Source: Hyphomicrobiales bacterium
Lineage (GTDB): Bacteria; Pseudomonadota; Alphaproteobacteria; Rhizobiales; Kaistiaceae
Assembly: GCA_017305815.1 (NCBI GenBank)
Contig: JAFKJZ010000470.1
Coordinates: 1 to 15,671 of the forward strand
Reading direction: 5' to 3'
Length of the DNA stretch: 15,671 nucleotides
Both the position numbers and the translations under genes were made by a program. Position 1 is the stretch's first letter. Every line of letters starts with the position of its first letter. Positions 8,401 to 15,671 of the stretch are shown here, one piece after another. Below the pieces are notes generated by a model. The model did not search any database. It saw only the letters and a program-made list of their open reading frames with translations, and was not told where the DNA came from.

Positions 8401-8420
8401 TGGATTATTGCGGTATCCCA
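8401..8420 (-). promoter_or_regulatory. Putative GntR operator upstream of the DapA-family gene
   Basis: The minus strand reads TGGGATACCGCAATAATCCA. It matches the element before the ABC binding-protein gene at 18 of 20 bases. Both have the imperfect palindrome TGG-N2-TA-N6-TA-N2-CCA, a plausible dimer site for an FCD-GntR repressor. It ends about 55 bp upstream of the start codon. A weak -35-like TTGCTC lies at 8441-8436, so the element could overlap the -10 region. Binding by the neighbouring GntR proteins is inferred. Confidence 0.6.
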
Positions 8421-8452
8421 CCTGAATACGCAAGGGAGCAACCCGCGCCGGA

Positions 8453-8490
8453 CCGTCGCGGGCGGATCGACGCGACCGCTGCTGCGACGG
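8453..8490 (-). terminator. Possible hairpin after the GntR gene
   Basis: Directly after the stop codon of the minus-strand GntR gene, arms CCGTCGC and GCGACGG can pair (7 bp), enclosing a second short stem GCGG/CCGC. No T-run follows, so it would be at best a weak or factor-dependent terminator. Confidence 0.3.
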
Positions 8491-8491
8491 C

Positions 8492-9139
8492 TCAGTAGCG
8501 CTTCAGCACGCCGGTGCGGACGATTTCGAGGTGAAAGCTCATGGCGGCGCGGGCGACCTCGGCCTCGCCGTCGAGCAGCGCCTCCAGCACGGCGGCATGC
8601 TCACGCATGCCCGGCTTGATGCGGATCACCGGCATCTGGCGCTCGAAGATGGTGGTGTAGCGGCGCAGGTCGCGGACAAAGGGAAACATGAAGGAATTGC
8701 CGCTCTGCTGGGCGATGTAGTCATGCAGTTCGTCGTCGAAGGTCCAGACATCCTCGAGATCCGGGGCCGGATTTTCCTGCAGGGCGAGGAAATGCCGGTG
8801 GATCACGTCGAGGCGCTGCCGGTCGGGATTGCCGCTCGCCTTGGCGGCGGCGGCCGGCTCCAGCAGCATGCGCATCTCCAGACTGTCGAGATAATCGCGC
8901 AAGGTGATCGTGCGGACGACCAAGCCGGCCGTGTCGTCGCGCACCAGCAGGCCCTCTCCTTCCAGCCGGCTGAGCGCATGCCGCATCGGCGAGCGCGACA
9001 CCTCGTACTGAAGCGCAAGACGCCGTTGCTGGATCGGCGTGCCGCCCGGCAGCCGCGCCGCAAGAATATCCTTGAGGAGCGCCGCGTAGACCTCCTCGCC
9101 AAGGTTCGAATCCGTCTCGGGTGTTTCGTCTTCGAACAT
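8492..9139 (-). CDS. GntR-family transcriptional regulator, FCD subfamily
   Basis: This 215-residue protein has a winged helix-turn-helix at about residues 15-75, including 'QQRRLALQYEVSRSPMRHAL' and then 'RLEGEGLLVRDD'. A helical FCD effector domain of FadR type follows. The FCD metal/ligand residues appear present: Asp and His in 'DDELHDYIAQQSGN', His in 'GMREHAAVLEALLDGE' and His in 'MSFHLEIV'. It most likely represses nearby catabolic genes and is released by the substrate or an intermediate. It is transcribed toward the DapA-family gene and starts back to back with a second FCD-GntR gene. The ATG at 9139 has AAGG about 7 bases upstream. Confidence 0.92.
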   Translation of the reverse strand: MFEDETPETDSNLGEEVYAALLKDILAARLPGGTPIQQRRLALQYEVSRSPMRHALSRLEGEGLLVRDDTAGLVVRTITLRDYLDSLEMRMLLEPAAAAKASGNPDRQRLDVIHRHFLALQENPAPDLEDVWTFDDELHDYIAQQSGNSFMFPFVRDLRRYTTIFERQMPVIRIKPGMREHAAVLEALLDGEAEVARAAMSFHLEIVRTGVLKRY

Positions 9140-9292
9140 CTTGCAACCTTTGCCGCGTCATGCACACGATATAGGATGTACGGGATCGCGCCGGATTGAA
9201 AGTGACCGCGATTTCAAAGTGATGCGCCGCGACCGCAATACCAGCCCGCTGCGGCTGGACAGGTGAATCGGCCAAGGACAGGCGGCAAGGCA
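9140..9292. promoter_or_regulatory. Divergent intergenic region between two GntR genes
   Basis: This region must hold the promoters of both regulators. It contains an inverted repeat TTGAAA (9196-9201) / TTTCAA (9212-9217) with a 10-bp spacer, a candidate autoregulatory operator. It also has ACCGCAATACCAG at 9232-9244, which resembles the right part of the 20-bp element upstream of the DapA-family gene with two bases missing. No clear -35/-10 pair could be assigned. Confidence 0.45.
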
Positions 9293-9955
9293 ATGGACGA
9301 ACTGGCCCAACTCAGCAAGCCGGCGAGGGGCTTGGGAGCCAATCTGAGCGCCCAGGCCTATCGCGCCGTTTCCGACATGATCCGGCAGCGCCGCCTGAAA
9401 GGCGGCCAGTCGATCCTCGAGGCGCCGCTCGCCGAGGCGCTCGGCATTTCGCGCACGCCGTTGCGCGAGGCGCTGCAGCGCCTCGAAGGCGAGCGGATGG
9501 TCTGGAAGAGCGACGGCCGCAACTATGTCGTGCGCAAGGTCGATATCGGCGAATATTTGCAGAGCCTGCGGCTGCGCCTGCTGATCGAGCCGGAAGCGGC
9601 CGTTCTCGCCATGCCGATGATCCCCCGCGCCAAGCTGCACGACGTGCGCCGCGAGGTCCACGAGTTGATCCTGAGTTCGGCCTCCCACACCGACTATCAC
9701 TGGGACACCGACGATCGGCTGCACGGCCTGATCATGGATTTCTGCGGCAACGCCGTCATGGCCAAGGTGCTGAGCGACCTGCGCGTGACGACGCGGCTGT
9801 TCGAGATCGACCGCCTGAAGGACCGCCTGAAACCCGATTCGACCGAGCATCTGGAGATCCTGGATGCGATCGCCGCCGAAGACATCGCGCGCACCCGCCG
9901 CGCCGTCGCCGCCCATGTCGAAAGCCTGATCGCCTTCGCCCGCGGCAATCTCTGA
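9293..9955 (+). CDS. GntR-family transcriptional regulator, FCD subfamily (second copy)
   Basis: This 220-residue protein has a winged helix-turn-helix at about residues 15-75 ('LSAQAYRAVSDMI', 'LAEALGISRTPLREALQRLE'). A C-terminal FCD domain follows, with 'DTDDRLHGLIMDFCGN', 'STEHLEILDAIAAED' and 'AVAAHVESLIAF', which carry the expected Asp and three His ligands. It is clearly diverged from the minus-strand neighbour, so the pair is not a recent duplication. The ATG at 9293 was chosen because AAGGACAGG lies about 10 bases upstream; a GTG at 9263 in the same frame would add ten residues. It lies upstream of and codirectional with the ABC transporter operon, which has its own promoter. It probably controls that operon, the catabolic genes, or both. 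Confidence 0.9.
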   Translation: MDELAQLSKPARGLGANLSAQAYRAVSDMIRQRRLKGGQSILEAPLAEALGISRTPLREALQRLEGERMVWKSDGRNYVVRKVDIGEYLQSLRLRLLIEPEAAVLAMPMIPRAKLHDVRREVHELILSSASHTDYHWDTDDRLHGLIMDFCGNAVMAKVLSDLRVTTRLFEIDRLKDRLKPDSTEHLEILDAIAAEDIARTRRAVAAHVESLIAFARGNL

Positions 9956-10191
9956 GCCCGCCGGCCCAGCCCTCCCCTTTTCTCCGGCCCCCGTCGCCCC
10001 AATGTCACCCCCGCCAAGCCCGCCGAAAGGCCGGATGGTGGCGCCGCAGGCCCGTGCGATGACGCAGCGCCGCCAGCTCGCCGAGCGCCAGTGAGTGTTC
10101 AGGGGCCTGCGAAAGCCAAACATTCCAATGACTTGGACCTCATCCGGCAAATGTGCCCGCCAAAGAGGCAGGCGTGACGCCGGAAAGAGGT
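9956..10191. other. Intergenic stretch with no recognisable gene
   Basis: Between the GntR gene and the transporter promoter there is no ORF with coding character, no clear terminator and no repeat. It ends at the -35 box of the downstream promoter. Confidence 0.5.
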
Positions 10192-10219
10192 TTGACAATC
10201 AAATGGGCGGTGCTAGCGT
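10192..10219 (+). promoter_or_regulatory. Predicted sigma-70-type promoter of the ABC transporter operon
   Basis: A perfect -35 box TTGACA (10192-10197) is followed 16 bases later by TAGCGT inside TGCTAGCGT, a common alphaproteobacterial -10 form. Transcription would begin near 10226, inside the adjoining operator-like element. Both the spacing and the strong -35 support this call. Confidence 0.65.
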
Positions 10220-10238
10220 GGGATACCAGAATAATCCA
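10219..10238 (+). promoter_or_regulatory. Putative GntR operator at the ABC operon start
   Basis: TGGGATACCAGAATAATCCA differs at only two central bases from the element upstream of the DapA-family gene. It spans the predicted transcription start and touches the AGGGGA ribosome-binding sequence. A bound regulator would block transcription initiation there. The identity of the regulator is inferred from the two neighbouring GntR genes. Confidence 0.62.
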
Positions 10239-10252
10239 AGGGGAACGAAAAC

Positions 10253-11809
10253 ATGAAATTCCTGGCTCCCGTCCTGTCTGTGAGTGCGGCAGCACTGCTG
10301 GTGCTGTCGGCGACGAATCTCTCCTGGGCGGCTCCGACCGGCGTGCTGGTGATCGCGGAAAACGAGACGCCGGAGAATCTGGATCCGGCCAACGCGACCA
10401 ATTCCACCGTCGACCAGCTGCTGCTCGGCGTCTATGACGCCCTCGTCCAGTTCAAGGCGGGCCAGCTCGAGGCGACGCCGCAGCTGGCCAAGAGCTGGGC
10501 CATCTCGGAGGACGGACGCACCTACACCTTCACGCTGCGCGACGACGTCACCTTCCATGACGGCAGCAAGCTGACCGCCGCCGACGTGAAGTTCACGCTC
10601 GACCGGCTGAAGGCGGCGAACGCCGGCGTCATGAACAATCTCGGCAGCTACAGCTCGGCCGAGGTGATCGACGACCACACCGTGGCGCTGAAGCTCGACG
10701 CGCCGTTCGGGCCGTTCGTCTCGGCGCTGTCGCGCATCTACATCGTCTCGAAGGCGATGGTCGAGCCGCATATGGGCGAGGACAATGCCCGCCAGTGGCT
10801 CGCCGTCAATACGGCCGGCTCCGGCCCCTACAACATCTCCGAATACGCCCCTACCGAAGCGGTCACGCTCGACGCCGTGCCCGAATACTGGGGCGGCTGG
10901 AACGGCAACCACGTCGCCACCGTCGTGTTCCGCTATGTCTCGGAGCCGTCGACCCAGCTCGCGCTGCTGCAACGCGGCGAAGTGCAGATCGCGCCCGACG
11001 TCACGCTCGACGACAAGATCACGCTGAAGACGACGCCGGGCTATGTCGTCGATATCGGCGCGGCGGCGACGCCGCTGTTCTTCACCATCAACACCGCCTC
11101 GGCCGGCCCGACCGGCAATCCGGAATTCCGCCGCATGCTGTCGATGAGCTTCGACCGCAAGCTGCATCTGGAACAGGTCCTGCGCGGCTTCGGCACGCTC
11201 GCCGACGGTCCGTTGCCGCCGACCTGGATGGGCTACGAGCCGAAGTCCGAGACCGGCTTCGACCTCGAAGGCGCCCGAGCCCTGGTCGAGAAGAACGGCT
11301 GGAAGGGCACCACGCTTACCGTGCGCTACCTGCCGGCCATCCAGGAAGAACAGCTCGCCGTCGAGCAGCTGCAGTCGAACCTCGGCCAACTCGGCATCAC
11401 CCTGAAGGCCGAGGGCATGACCTGGCCGGCGCAGGCCGCGACCATGGGCAAGCTGGAGACGACGGCGGATCTGAACGTCACCTACAGCTTCCCGGCCTTC
11501 CCCGACCCGCACGCCATCCTGAACACCAGCTTCAACGGCGCGTTCACCGGGCTGAAGGGCGGTCTGAACTGGTCGCAATACGACAATCCCAAGGTCAACG
11601 ACCTGCTCGACCGCGCCGCCCTCTCCGCCGATCCGGCCGAGCGCGGCGAGCTCTACCGCGAGGCGCAGAAGCTCCTCGGCGCCGATCACGTCGCCATCAC
11701 GGCGTCGCTGCCCGGCTCGGTGGTGGCGCTCTCCGACAAGGTCGAGGGCTATGTCTACAACCCGGCCCACCACCAGACCTTCAACTACATGGACATTGGC
11801 CTGAAATAG
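10253..11809 (+). CDS. ABC transporter substrate-binding protein, family 5 (peptide/opine/nickel type)
   Basis: This 518-residue periplasmic binding protein has a signal peptide (Met-Lys, hydrophobic core 'AAALLVLSA', cleavage probably after 'LSWA' at residue 26). Family-5 landmarks are visible: 'NLDPANATN', 'TPQLAKSWAISEDGRTYTFT', 'LRDDVTFHDGSKLTAADVKF', 'GSGPYNISEY', 'EFRRMLSMSFDRK' and the C-terminal 'RGELYREAQKLLGAD'. It captures the substrate and delivers it to the permeases encoded downstream. Relatives bind di- or oligopeptides, opines, nickel complexes or other small ligands, so the ligand cannot be named. It starts eight bases after AGGGGA and is the first gene of the operon. A hairpin separates it from the permease genes. 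Confidence 0.92.
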   Translation: MKFLAPVLSVSAAALLVLSATNLSWAAPTGVLVIAENETPENLDPANATNSTVDQLLLGVYDALVQFKAGQLEATPQLAKSWAISEDGRTYTFTLRDDVTFHDGSKLTAADVKFTLDRLKAANAGVMNNLGSYSSAEVIDDHTVALKLDAPFGPFVSALSRIYIVSKAMVEPHMGEDNARQWLAVNTAGSGPYNISEYAPTEAVTLDAVPEYWGGWNGNHVATVVFRYVSEPSTQLALLQRGEVQIAPDVTLDDKITLKTTPGYVVDIGAAATPLFFTINTASAGPTGNPEFRRMLSMSFDRKLHLEQVLRGFGTLADGPLPPTWMGYEPKSETGFDLEGARALVEKNGWKGTTLTVRYLPAIQEEQLAVEQLQSNLGQLGITLKAEGMTWPAQAATMGKLETTADLNVTYSFPAFPDPHAILNTSFNGAFTGLKGGLNWSQYDNPKVNDLLDRAALSADPAERGELYREAQKLLGADHVAITASLPGSVVALSDKVEGYVYNPAHHQTFNYMDIGLK

Positions 11810-11832
11810 GCCGGCTCCGCCCGCAATAGAAC

Positions 11833-11868
11833 GTATCGCCCCGCGTGCCCGGCATGGCGGGGCGATAC
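11833..11868 (+). terminator. Intercistronic hairpin between binding protein and permease genes
   Basis: Arms GTATCGCCCCGC (11833-11844) and GCGGGGCGATAC (11857-11868) form a perfect 12-bp stem with a 12-base loop. No T-run follows. Such hairpins after binding-protein genes can protect the upstream mRNA from 3' exonucleases or cause partial termination, giving more binding protein than permease. Confidence 0.6.
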
Positions 11869-11896
11869 AACGCCGACGGCACGATCAGGAACGCCA

Positions 11897-12904
11897 ATGT
11901 CTTACATCCTTCAACGGATCGGCTTCTCGATCCTCTCCCTGCTTGTGCTCGTCTTCATCACCTTCCTGCTCAGCCATGTGGTGCCCGGCGACCCGGCCTA
12001 TGTGGCGGCGGGACCGAATGCCGGCGTGGAGAAGATCGCCGAGGTGCGCGCCCAGATGGGGCTGGACCGGCCCTTCCTGGTGCAGTTCGCGATCTATCTC
12101 GGCAGCATCCTGCGCGGCGATTTCGGCACGTCCTGGTTCACCCACCAGCCGCTCCTGAACGACATCCTGCGCGAACTGCCGCCGTCGCTCGAACTGGTGG
12201 CGATCGCCATGGCGATCAACCTCGCCGTCTCGCTGCCGCTCGGCCTGCTGACGGCGCGCTACAGCGGCTCCCGCTTCGACGACCTCGTCCGCCTGGTATC
12301 GATCGCCGGCGCCGGCCTGCCGATCTTCTGGACCGCGATCCTGCTGCAGCAGAAATTCGCCGTCGACCTGCAGATGTTCCCGGTCGCCGGCCGGCTCGAT
12401 TTCGCCTTCCGCTCCTTCAAGTCGCCGACCGGCTTCGTGCTGCTGGACAGCCTCCTGCAGGGCCGGCCCGACGTCTTCGCCAATGCGCTGTCGCATCTGC
12501 TTTTGCCCGCCGTGGCGCTGTCGCTCCTGTTCACCGCCGTCGGCGTCCGCATCACCCGCACCTCGATGATCAGCGAATTCCGCAAGGACTACGTGACGCT
12601 GGCCCGCGCCAAGGGCGCCGGCGAGCGGCGGATCATGCTGCGCCACGTCTTCCCGAACGGCGCGACGCCGGCGCTCACCGTGTTCGGCATGCAGTTCGGC
12701 TGGATGCTGGGCGCCACCGTGCTGGTCGAGGAGATCTTCGGCCGGCCCGGCATCGGCCGCTACGCCGTCAAGGCGGTGACGCAGTCCGACATCCACGGCG
12801 TCGTCGCCGTCGTCTTCGTCATCGGCGTCATCTTCCTGATCTCCAATCTCGTGGTGGACCTGCTGCTCTACGTCCTCAATCCGCGCAAGCACCAGGGGGC
12901 CTGA
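11897..12904 (+). CDS. ABC transporter permease, DppB/OppB type
   Basis: This 335-residue inner-membrane protein has the typical DppB start: 'MSYILQRIGFSILSLLVLVF' with the first helix, then 'VVPGDPAY' and 'RAQMGLDRPFLVQF'. Several hydrophobic helices follow. The coupling (EAA) loop is 'DYVTLARAKGAGERRIMLRHVFPNG', where it contacts an ATPase. The end 'EEIFGRPGIGRYAVKAV' is also a family signature. With the next permease it forms the channel for the captured substrate. AGGA lies 8 bases before the start. It is followed by the second permease after 3 bp, showing tight operon structure. Confidence 0.93.
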   Translation: MSYILQRIGFSILSLLVLVFITFLLSHVVPGDPAYVAAGPNAGVEKIAEVRAQMGLDRPFLVQFAIYLGSILRGDFGTSWFTHQPLLNDILRELPPSLELVAIAMAINLAVSLPLGLLTARYSGSRFDDLVRLVSIAGAGLPIFWTAILLQQKFAVDLQMFPVAGRLDFAFRSFKSPTGFVLLDSLLQGRPDVFANALSHLLLPAVALSLLFTAVGVRITRTSMISEFRKDYVTLARAKGAGERRIMLRHVFPNGATPALTVFGMQFGWMLGATVLVEEIFGRPGIGRYAVKAVTQSDIHGVVAVVFVIGVIFLISNLVVDLLLYVLNPRKHQGA

Positions 12905-12907
12905 GCC

Positions 12908-13744
12908 ATGTGGTCGGAACTGCGCCGCTATCCCAAGAGCTCGGTCGAGCGCCTGTCCGTCGCGCTGGCGATCCTGATCATCCTGGTCGCCGTCGTCGGC
13001 GTCTGGCTCGCCCCGCACGATCCGCTGCTGATCGATTTCCGCTCCAAGCTTTTGCCGCCCTCCCCCGAGCACTGGCTCGGCACCGACGGCTCCGGCCGCG
13101 ACGTGCTGAGCCGCCTGCTCGCCGGCGCCCGGCTCACCCTCACCTCGACCATGGTGGTGATCCTCTCCGCGCTGGTGATCGGCTGCACGATCGGCATCGC
13201 CTCCGCCTTCCTCGGCGGCGCCATCGACAATCTGCTGATGCGGCTCACCGACATCTGGCTCGGCTTTCCGCCGCTGATCCTGGCGCTCGGCTTCGCCGCC
13301 GCCATGGGCGCGAGCCTGGAAGCAGCGATCTGGGCGCTCGTCTTCTCCTGGTGGCCGAACTATGCCCGGCTCTGCCGGATGATCACGCGCGACATCCTCG
13401 CGCAGAAATACATGGCGAGCGCCAGCGCGCTCGGCGTCTCGACTCTGCGCAAGGTGTTCCGCTATGTGCTGCCGAACGCCTTCGACGTGCTGATCATCCA
13501 GGTGACGCTCGACATCTCGGCCGTCATGCTCGGCATTTCCGGCCTCTCCTTCATCGGCGTCGGCGCGCAGATCCCGACCCCCGAATGGGGCGCGATGATC
13601 TCCGACGGCCGCTCCTTCGTCAGCAATGGCTGGTGGATCGTCGTCTTCCCCGGCCTCGCGATCTTCCTCACCGCGCTCAGCTTCAACGTCATCGGCGACA
13701 TGCTGCGGCGGGAGCTCGATCCCACCTCGCGGCGCCGGCAGTGA
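12908..13744 (+). CDS. ABC transporter permease, DppC/OppC type
   Basis: This 278-residue inner-membrane protein pairs with the preceding permease. After an N-terminal helix, 'APHDPLLIDF' and 'HWLGTDGSGRDVLSRLLAGA' are the family's conserved periplasmic and turn motifs. The EAA loop is 'QKYMASASALGVSTLRKVFRYVLPN'. Later helices hold 'GLSFIGVGAQIPTPEWGAMI', a standard DppC signature. The length and all landmarks are complete, so it is probably functional. The start codon lies 3 bp after the upstream stop. The ATPase gene follows at 13774. Confidence 0.93.
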   Translation: MWSELRRYPKSSVERLSVALAILIILVAVVGVWLAPHDPLLIDFRSKLLPPSPEHWLGTDGSGRDVLSRLLAGARLTLTSTMVVILSALVIGCTIGIASAFLGGAIDNLLMRLTDIWLGFPPLILALGFAAAMGASLEAAIWALVFSWWPNYARLCRMITRDILAQKYMASASALGVSTLRKVFRYVLPNAFDVLIIQVTLDISAVMLGISGLSFIGVGAQIPTPEWGAMISDGRSFVSNGWWIVVFPGLAIFLTALSFNVIGDMLRRELDPTSRRRQ

Positions 13745-13773
13745 CCCCGATGCACGATACAGCGAGGACTGAC

Positions 13774-14745
13774 ATGGAACGCCCGCTCATCGAGCTCGAG
13801 AACGTCTCCGTCACATTGCGCAACCTCGAGATCCCGATGGTGACCGGCGTGTCGTTCGCGGTCAGGCCGCGCGAGATCTTCGGCATCGTCGGCGAATCCG
13901 GCTCCGGCAAGACGCTTTTGACGCGCACCATCTTCGCCCTGCACGAGGACACCTATCTCTCGGCCGGCAAGGTGACGTTCGACGGCGAGGTGCTGCCTCT
14001 CAACGGCTACATGAAGGCGATGAAACGGCGGCTCGGCCATGCCATCGGCTACATCCCGCAGGATCCGTTCGCGTCGCTGAACCCGACCATGCGCGTCGGC
14101 GAGCAGATCACCGAGGCGCTCTACCTGGCCAAGGGCTATCCGCAGAAATCCGAACGCGCCCGCGAGGCCGCCATCGGCCTCCTGGCCGAGGTCGGCATCG
14201 CCGAGCCGGCGCTCGCCTTCCGCCAGTTCCCGGACCAGTTCTCCGGCGGCATGCGGCAGCGCATCGTCATCGCCATCGCGCTGTCGCAGGATCCACGCCT
14301 GCTGATCGCCGACGAGCCGACCACGGCGCTCGACGCCTTCACCCAGCGCCGGGTGATGGAGCTCCTGCTGGAGCGCTCGCGCAACCGCGACCTCGCCGTT
14401 CTGCTCATCAGCCACAATCTCGAACTGCTGCGGCAGTCGGTCGACCGCATGGCCGTTCTCTATGGCGGCCAGCTGCTGAACGTCACGCCGACGGCCGATA
14501 TCGGCACGCGCGCGGTGCACCCCTATGCGCAGGCGCTGTTCGACTGCATGCCGACGCGGGACAAGGCGCTCTCCGACATCCGCTCGATCCCCGGCGAACC
14601 GGTCGGCGCCGGCTTCGGACGGCGCGGCTGCGCCTTCGCCTCGCGCTGCGCCCACGCCGCCGAGACCTGCCGCACCCAGGACCTGCCGATCAACCAGGGC
14701 CATGGCGACCGCTTCAGCGCCTGCCTGCTCGGAATGGGAGCGTAG
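13774..14745 (+). CDS. ABC transporter ATP-binding protein, DppD/OppD type
   Basis: This 323-residue ATPase has Walker A 'GESGSGKT' (residues 40-47), Q-loop 'IPQDPFASLNP', signature 'FSGGMRQR', Walker B 'RLLIADEPT' and the switch histidine in 'LLISHNLE'. The C-terminal oligopeptide-transporter domain is present with its conserved cysteines ('GCAFASRCAHAAETC' and the final 'SACL'). It couples ATP hydrolysis to transport as one half of a heterodimer with the next gene product. The ATG at 13774 is preferred because GAGGA lies 5 bases upstream; an in-frame ATG at 13750 is less well placed. Confidence 0.92.
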   Translation: MERPLIELENVSVTLRNLEIPMVTGVSFAVRPREIFGIVGESGSGKTLLTRTIFALHEDTYLSAGKVTFDGEVLPLNGYMKAMKRRLGHAIGYIPQDPFASLNPTMRVGEQITEALYLAKGYPQKSERAREAAIGLLAEVGIAEPALAFRQFPDQFSGGMRQRIVIAIALSQDPRLLIADEPTTALDAFTQRRVMELLLERSRNRDLAVLLISHNLELLRQSVDRMAVLYGGQLLNVTPTADIGTRAVHPYAQALFDCMPTRDKALSDIRSIPGEPVGAGFGRRGCAFASRCAHAAETCRTQDLPINQGHGDRFSACLLGMGA

Positions 14746-14748
14746 CCG

Positions 14749-15528
<780 letters not shown>

Positions 15529-15540
15529 AAGAGGGAAGAA

Positions 15541-15671
15541 TGGACAGGTACAAGCTCTCGATCGACATTGGCGGGACGTTCATCGACGTCGTGCTGTTCG
15601 ATTTCGAGACCCGCGAAGTCCGCGCGTTCAAGCTGCCGACGACGCCGCATGACCCGGCCGAAGGCGTCATC
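15541..15671 (+). CDS. Hydantoinase A/5-oxoprolinase-type protein, N-terminal part (3' end outside window)
   Basis: Only about 43 residues are in the window. They begin 'MDRYKLSIDIGGTFIDVVLF', then 'KLPTTPHDPAEGVI'. The phosphate-binding 'DIGGTFxDVV' turn followed by 'K.PTTP.DP..GV' is the hallmark N terminus of HyuA/oxoprolinase subunit A proteins. These ATP-dependent enzymes open hydantoin or 5-oxoproline-like rings. AGAGGGA lies a few bases before the ATG, and the gene follows the last ABC ATPase by 12 bp. It therefore belongs to the transporter operon and suggests a cyclic amide or lactam substrate. A partner HyuB subunit would be expected downstream. Confidence 0.85.

Noticed and set aside
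7440..8441. N-terminal extension of the DapA-family protein to 8441
   Set aside because: The extra residues are encoded by the promoter/operator element shared with the ABC operon. The family homology and ribosome-binding site support the start at 8345.
10199..11773. A 524-codon open frame on the minus strand opposite the binding-protein gene
   Set aside because: The plus-strand protein has a signal peptide and all family-5 motifs. The antisense product is low-complexity and has no family features.
11845..13773. Long N-terminal extension of the first ABC ATPase frame
   Set aside because: The open frame continues upstream through the permease genes, but its translation is arginine-rich nonsense there. 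The ATPase homology begins at 'MERPLIELENVS' with a good ribosome-binding site at 13774.

Overview
The window is GC-rich, with FCD-type GntR regulators, a Dpp/Opp-type ABC transporter and a typical '-35 TTGACA / TGCTAGCGT' promoter. Together these fit an alphaproteobacterium, most likely of the Hyphomicrobiales (rhizobial group). That placement is inferred from protein character and not from any marker gene. No rRNA, tRNA, CRISPR array, insertion sequence or phage gene was seen.

Left part (1-4500). The tail of a rhodanese-domain protein faces a zinc-dependent alcohol dehydrogenase of the adh_fam_2 type. Next come two damaged membrane-protein genes on the minus strand. A SulP-type anion transporter has lost its early transmembrane region, which is replaced by about 200 bp resembling the helicase part of a type I restriction R subunit (HsdR). 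A porin gene is broken by one frameshift.

Middle part (4580-9955). A minus-strand unit holds a DapA/DHDPS-superfamily lyase or deaminase and, 26 bp downstream, a very large oxidoreductase. The oxidoreductase joins a ferredoxin-type [2Fe-2S] domain, an FAD/NAD(P) domain, a BFD-type [2Fe-2S] domain and a DAO-type FAD oxidase domain in one gene. These are the parts that opine oxidases, HcnABC and D-hydroxyproline dehydrogenases normally carry as separate subunits. A single frameshift interrupts the gene near 7020. The porin lies just downstream on the same strand and may be the last gene of this unit. Two FCD-GntR regulators sit back to back at 8492-9955.

Right part (10192-15671). A plus-strand operon encodes a complete peptide/opine-type ABC importer (binding protein, two permeases, two ATPases) and then the start of a hydantoinase A/oxoprolinase-type protein that runs off the window.

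How it fits together. An almost identical 20-bp element (18/20 bases) lies directly upstream of both the DapA-family gene and the binding-protein gene. This suggests that uptake and catabolism form one regulon under one or both GntR proteins. A reasonable hypothesis is import and oxidative breakdown of a cyclic imino acid, opine or hydantoin-like compound: FAD-dependent dehydrogenation to an imine, then deamination by the DapA-family enzyme, as in trans-4-hydroxyproline catabolism. The substrate cannot be read from the sequence.

Three separate single-base frameshifts and one chimeric gene between about 2750 and 7030, next to intact genes on both sides, point either to local gene decay or to local sequence or assembly errors.
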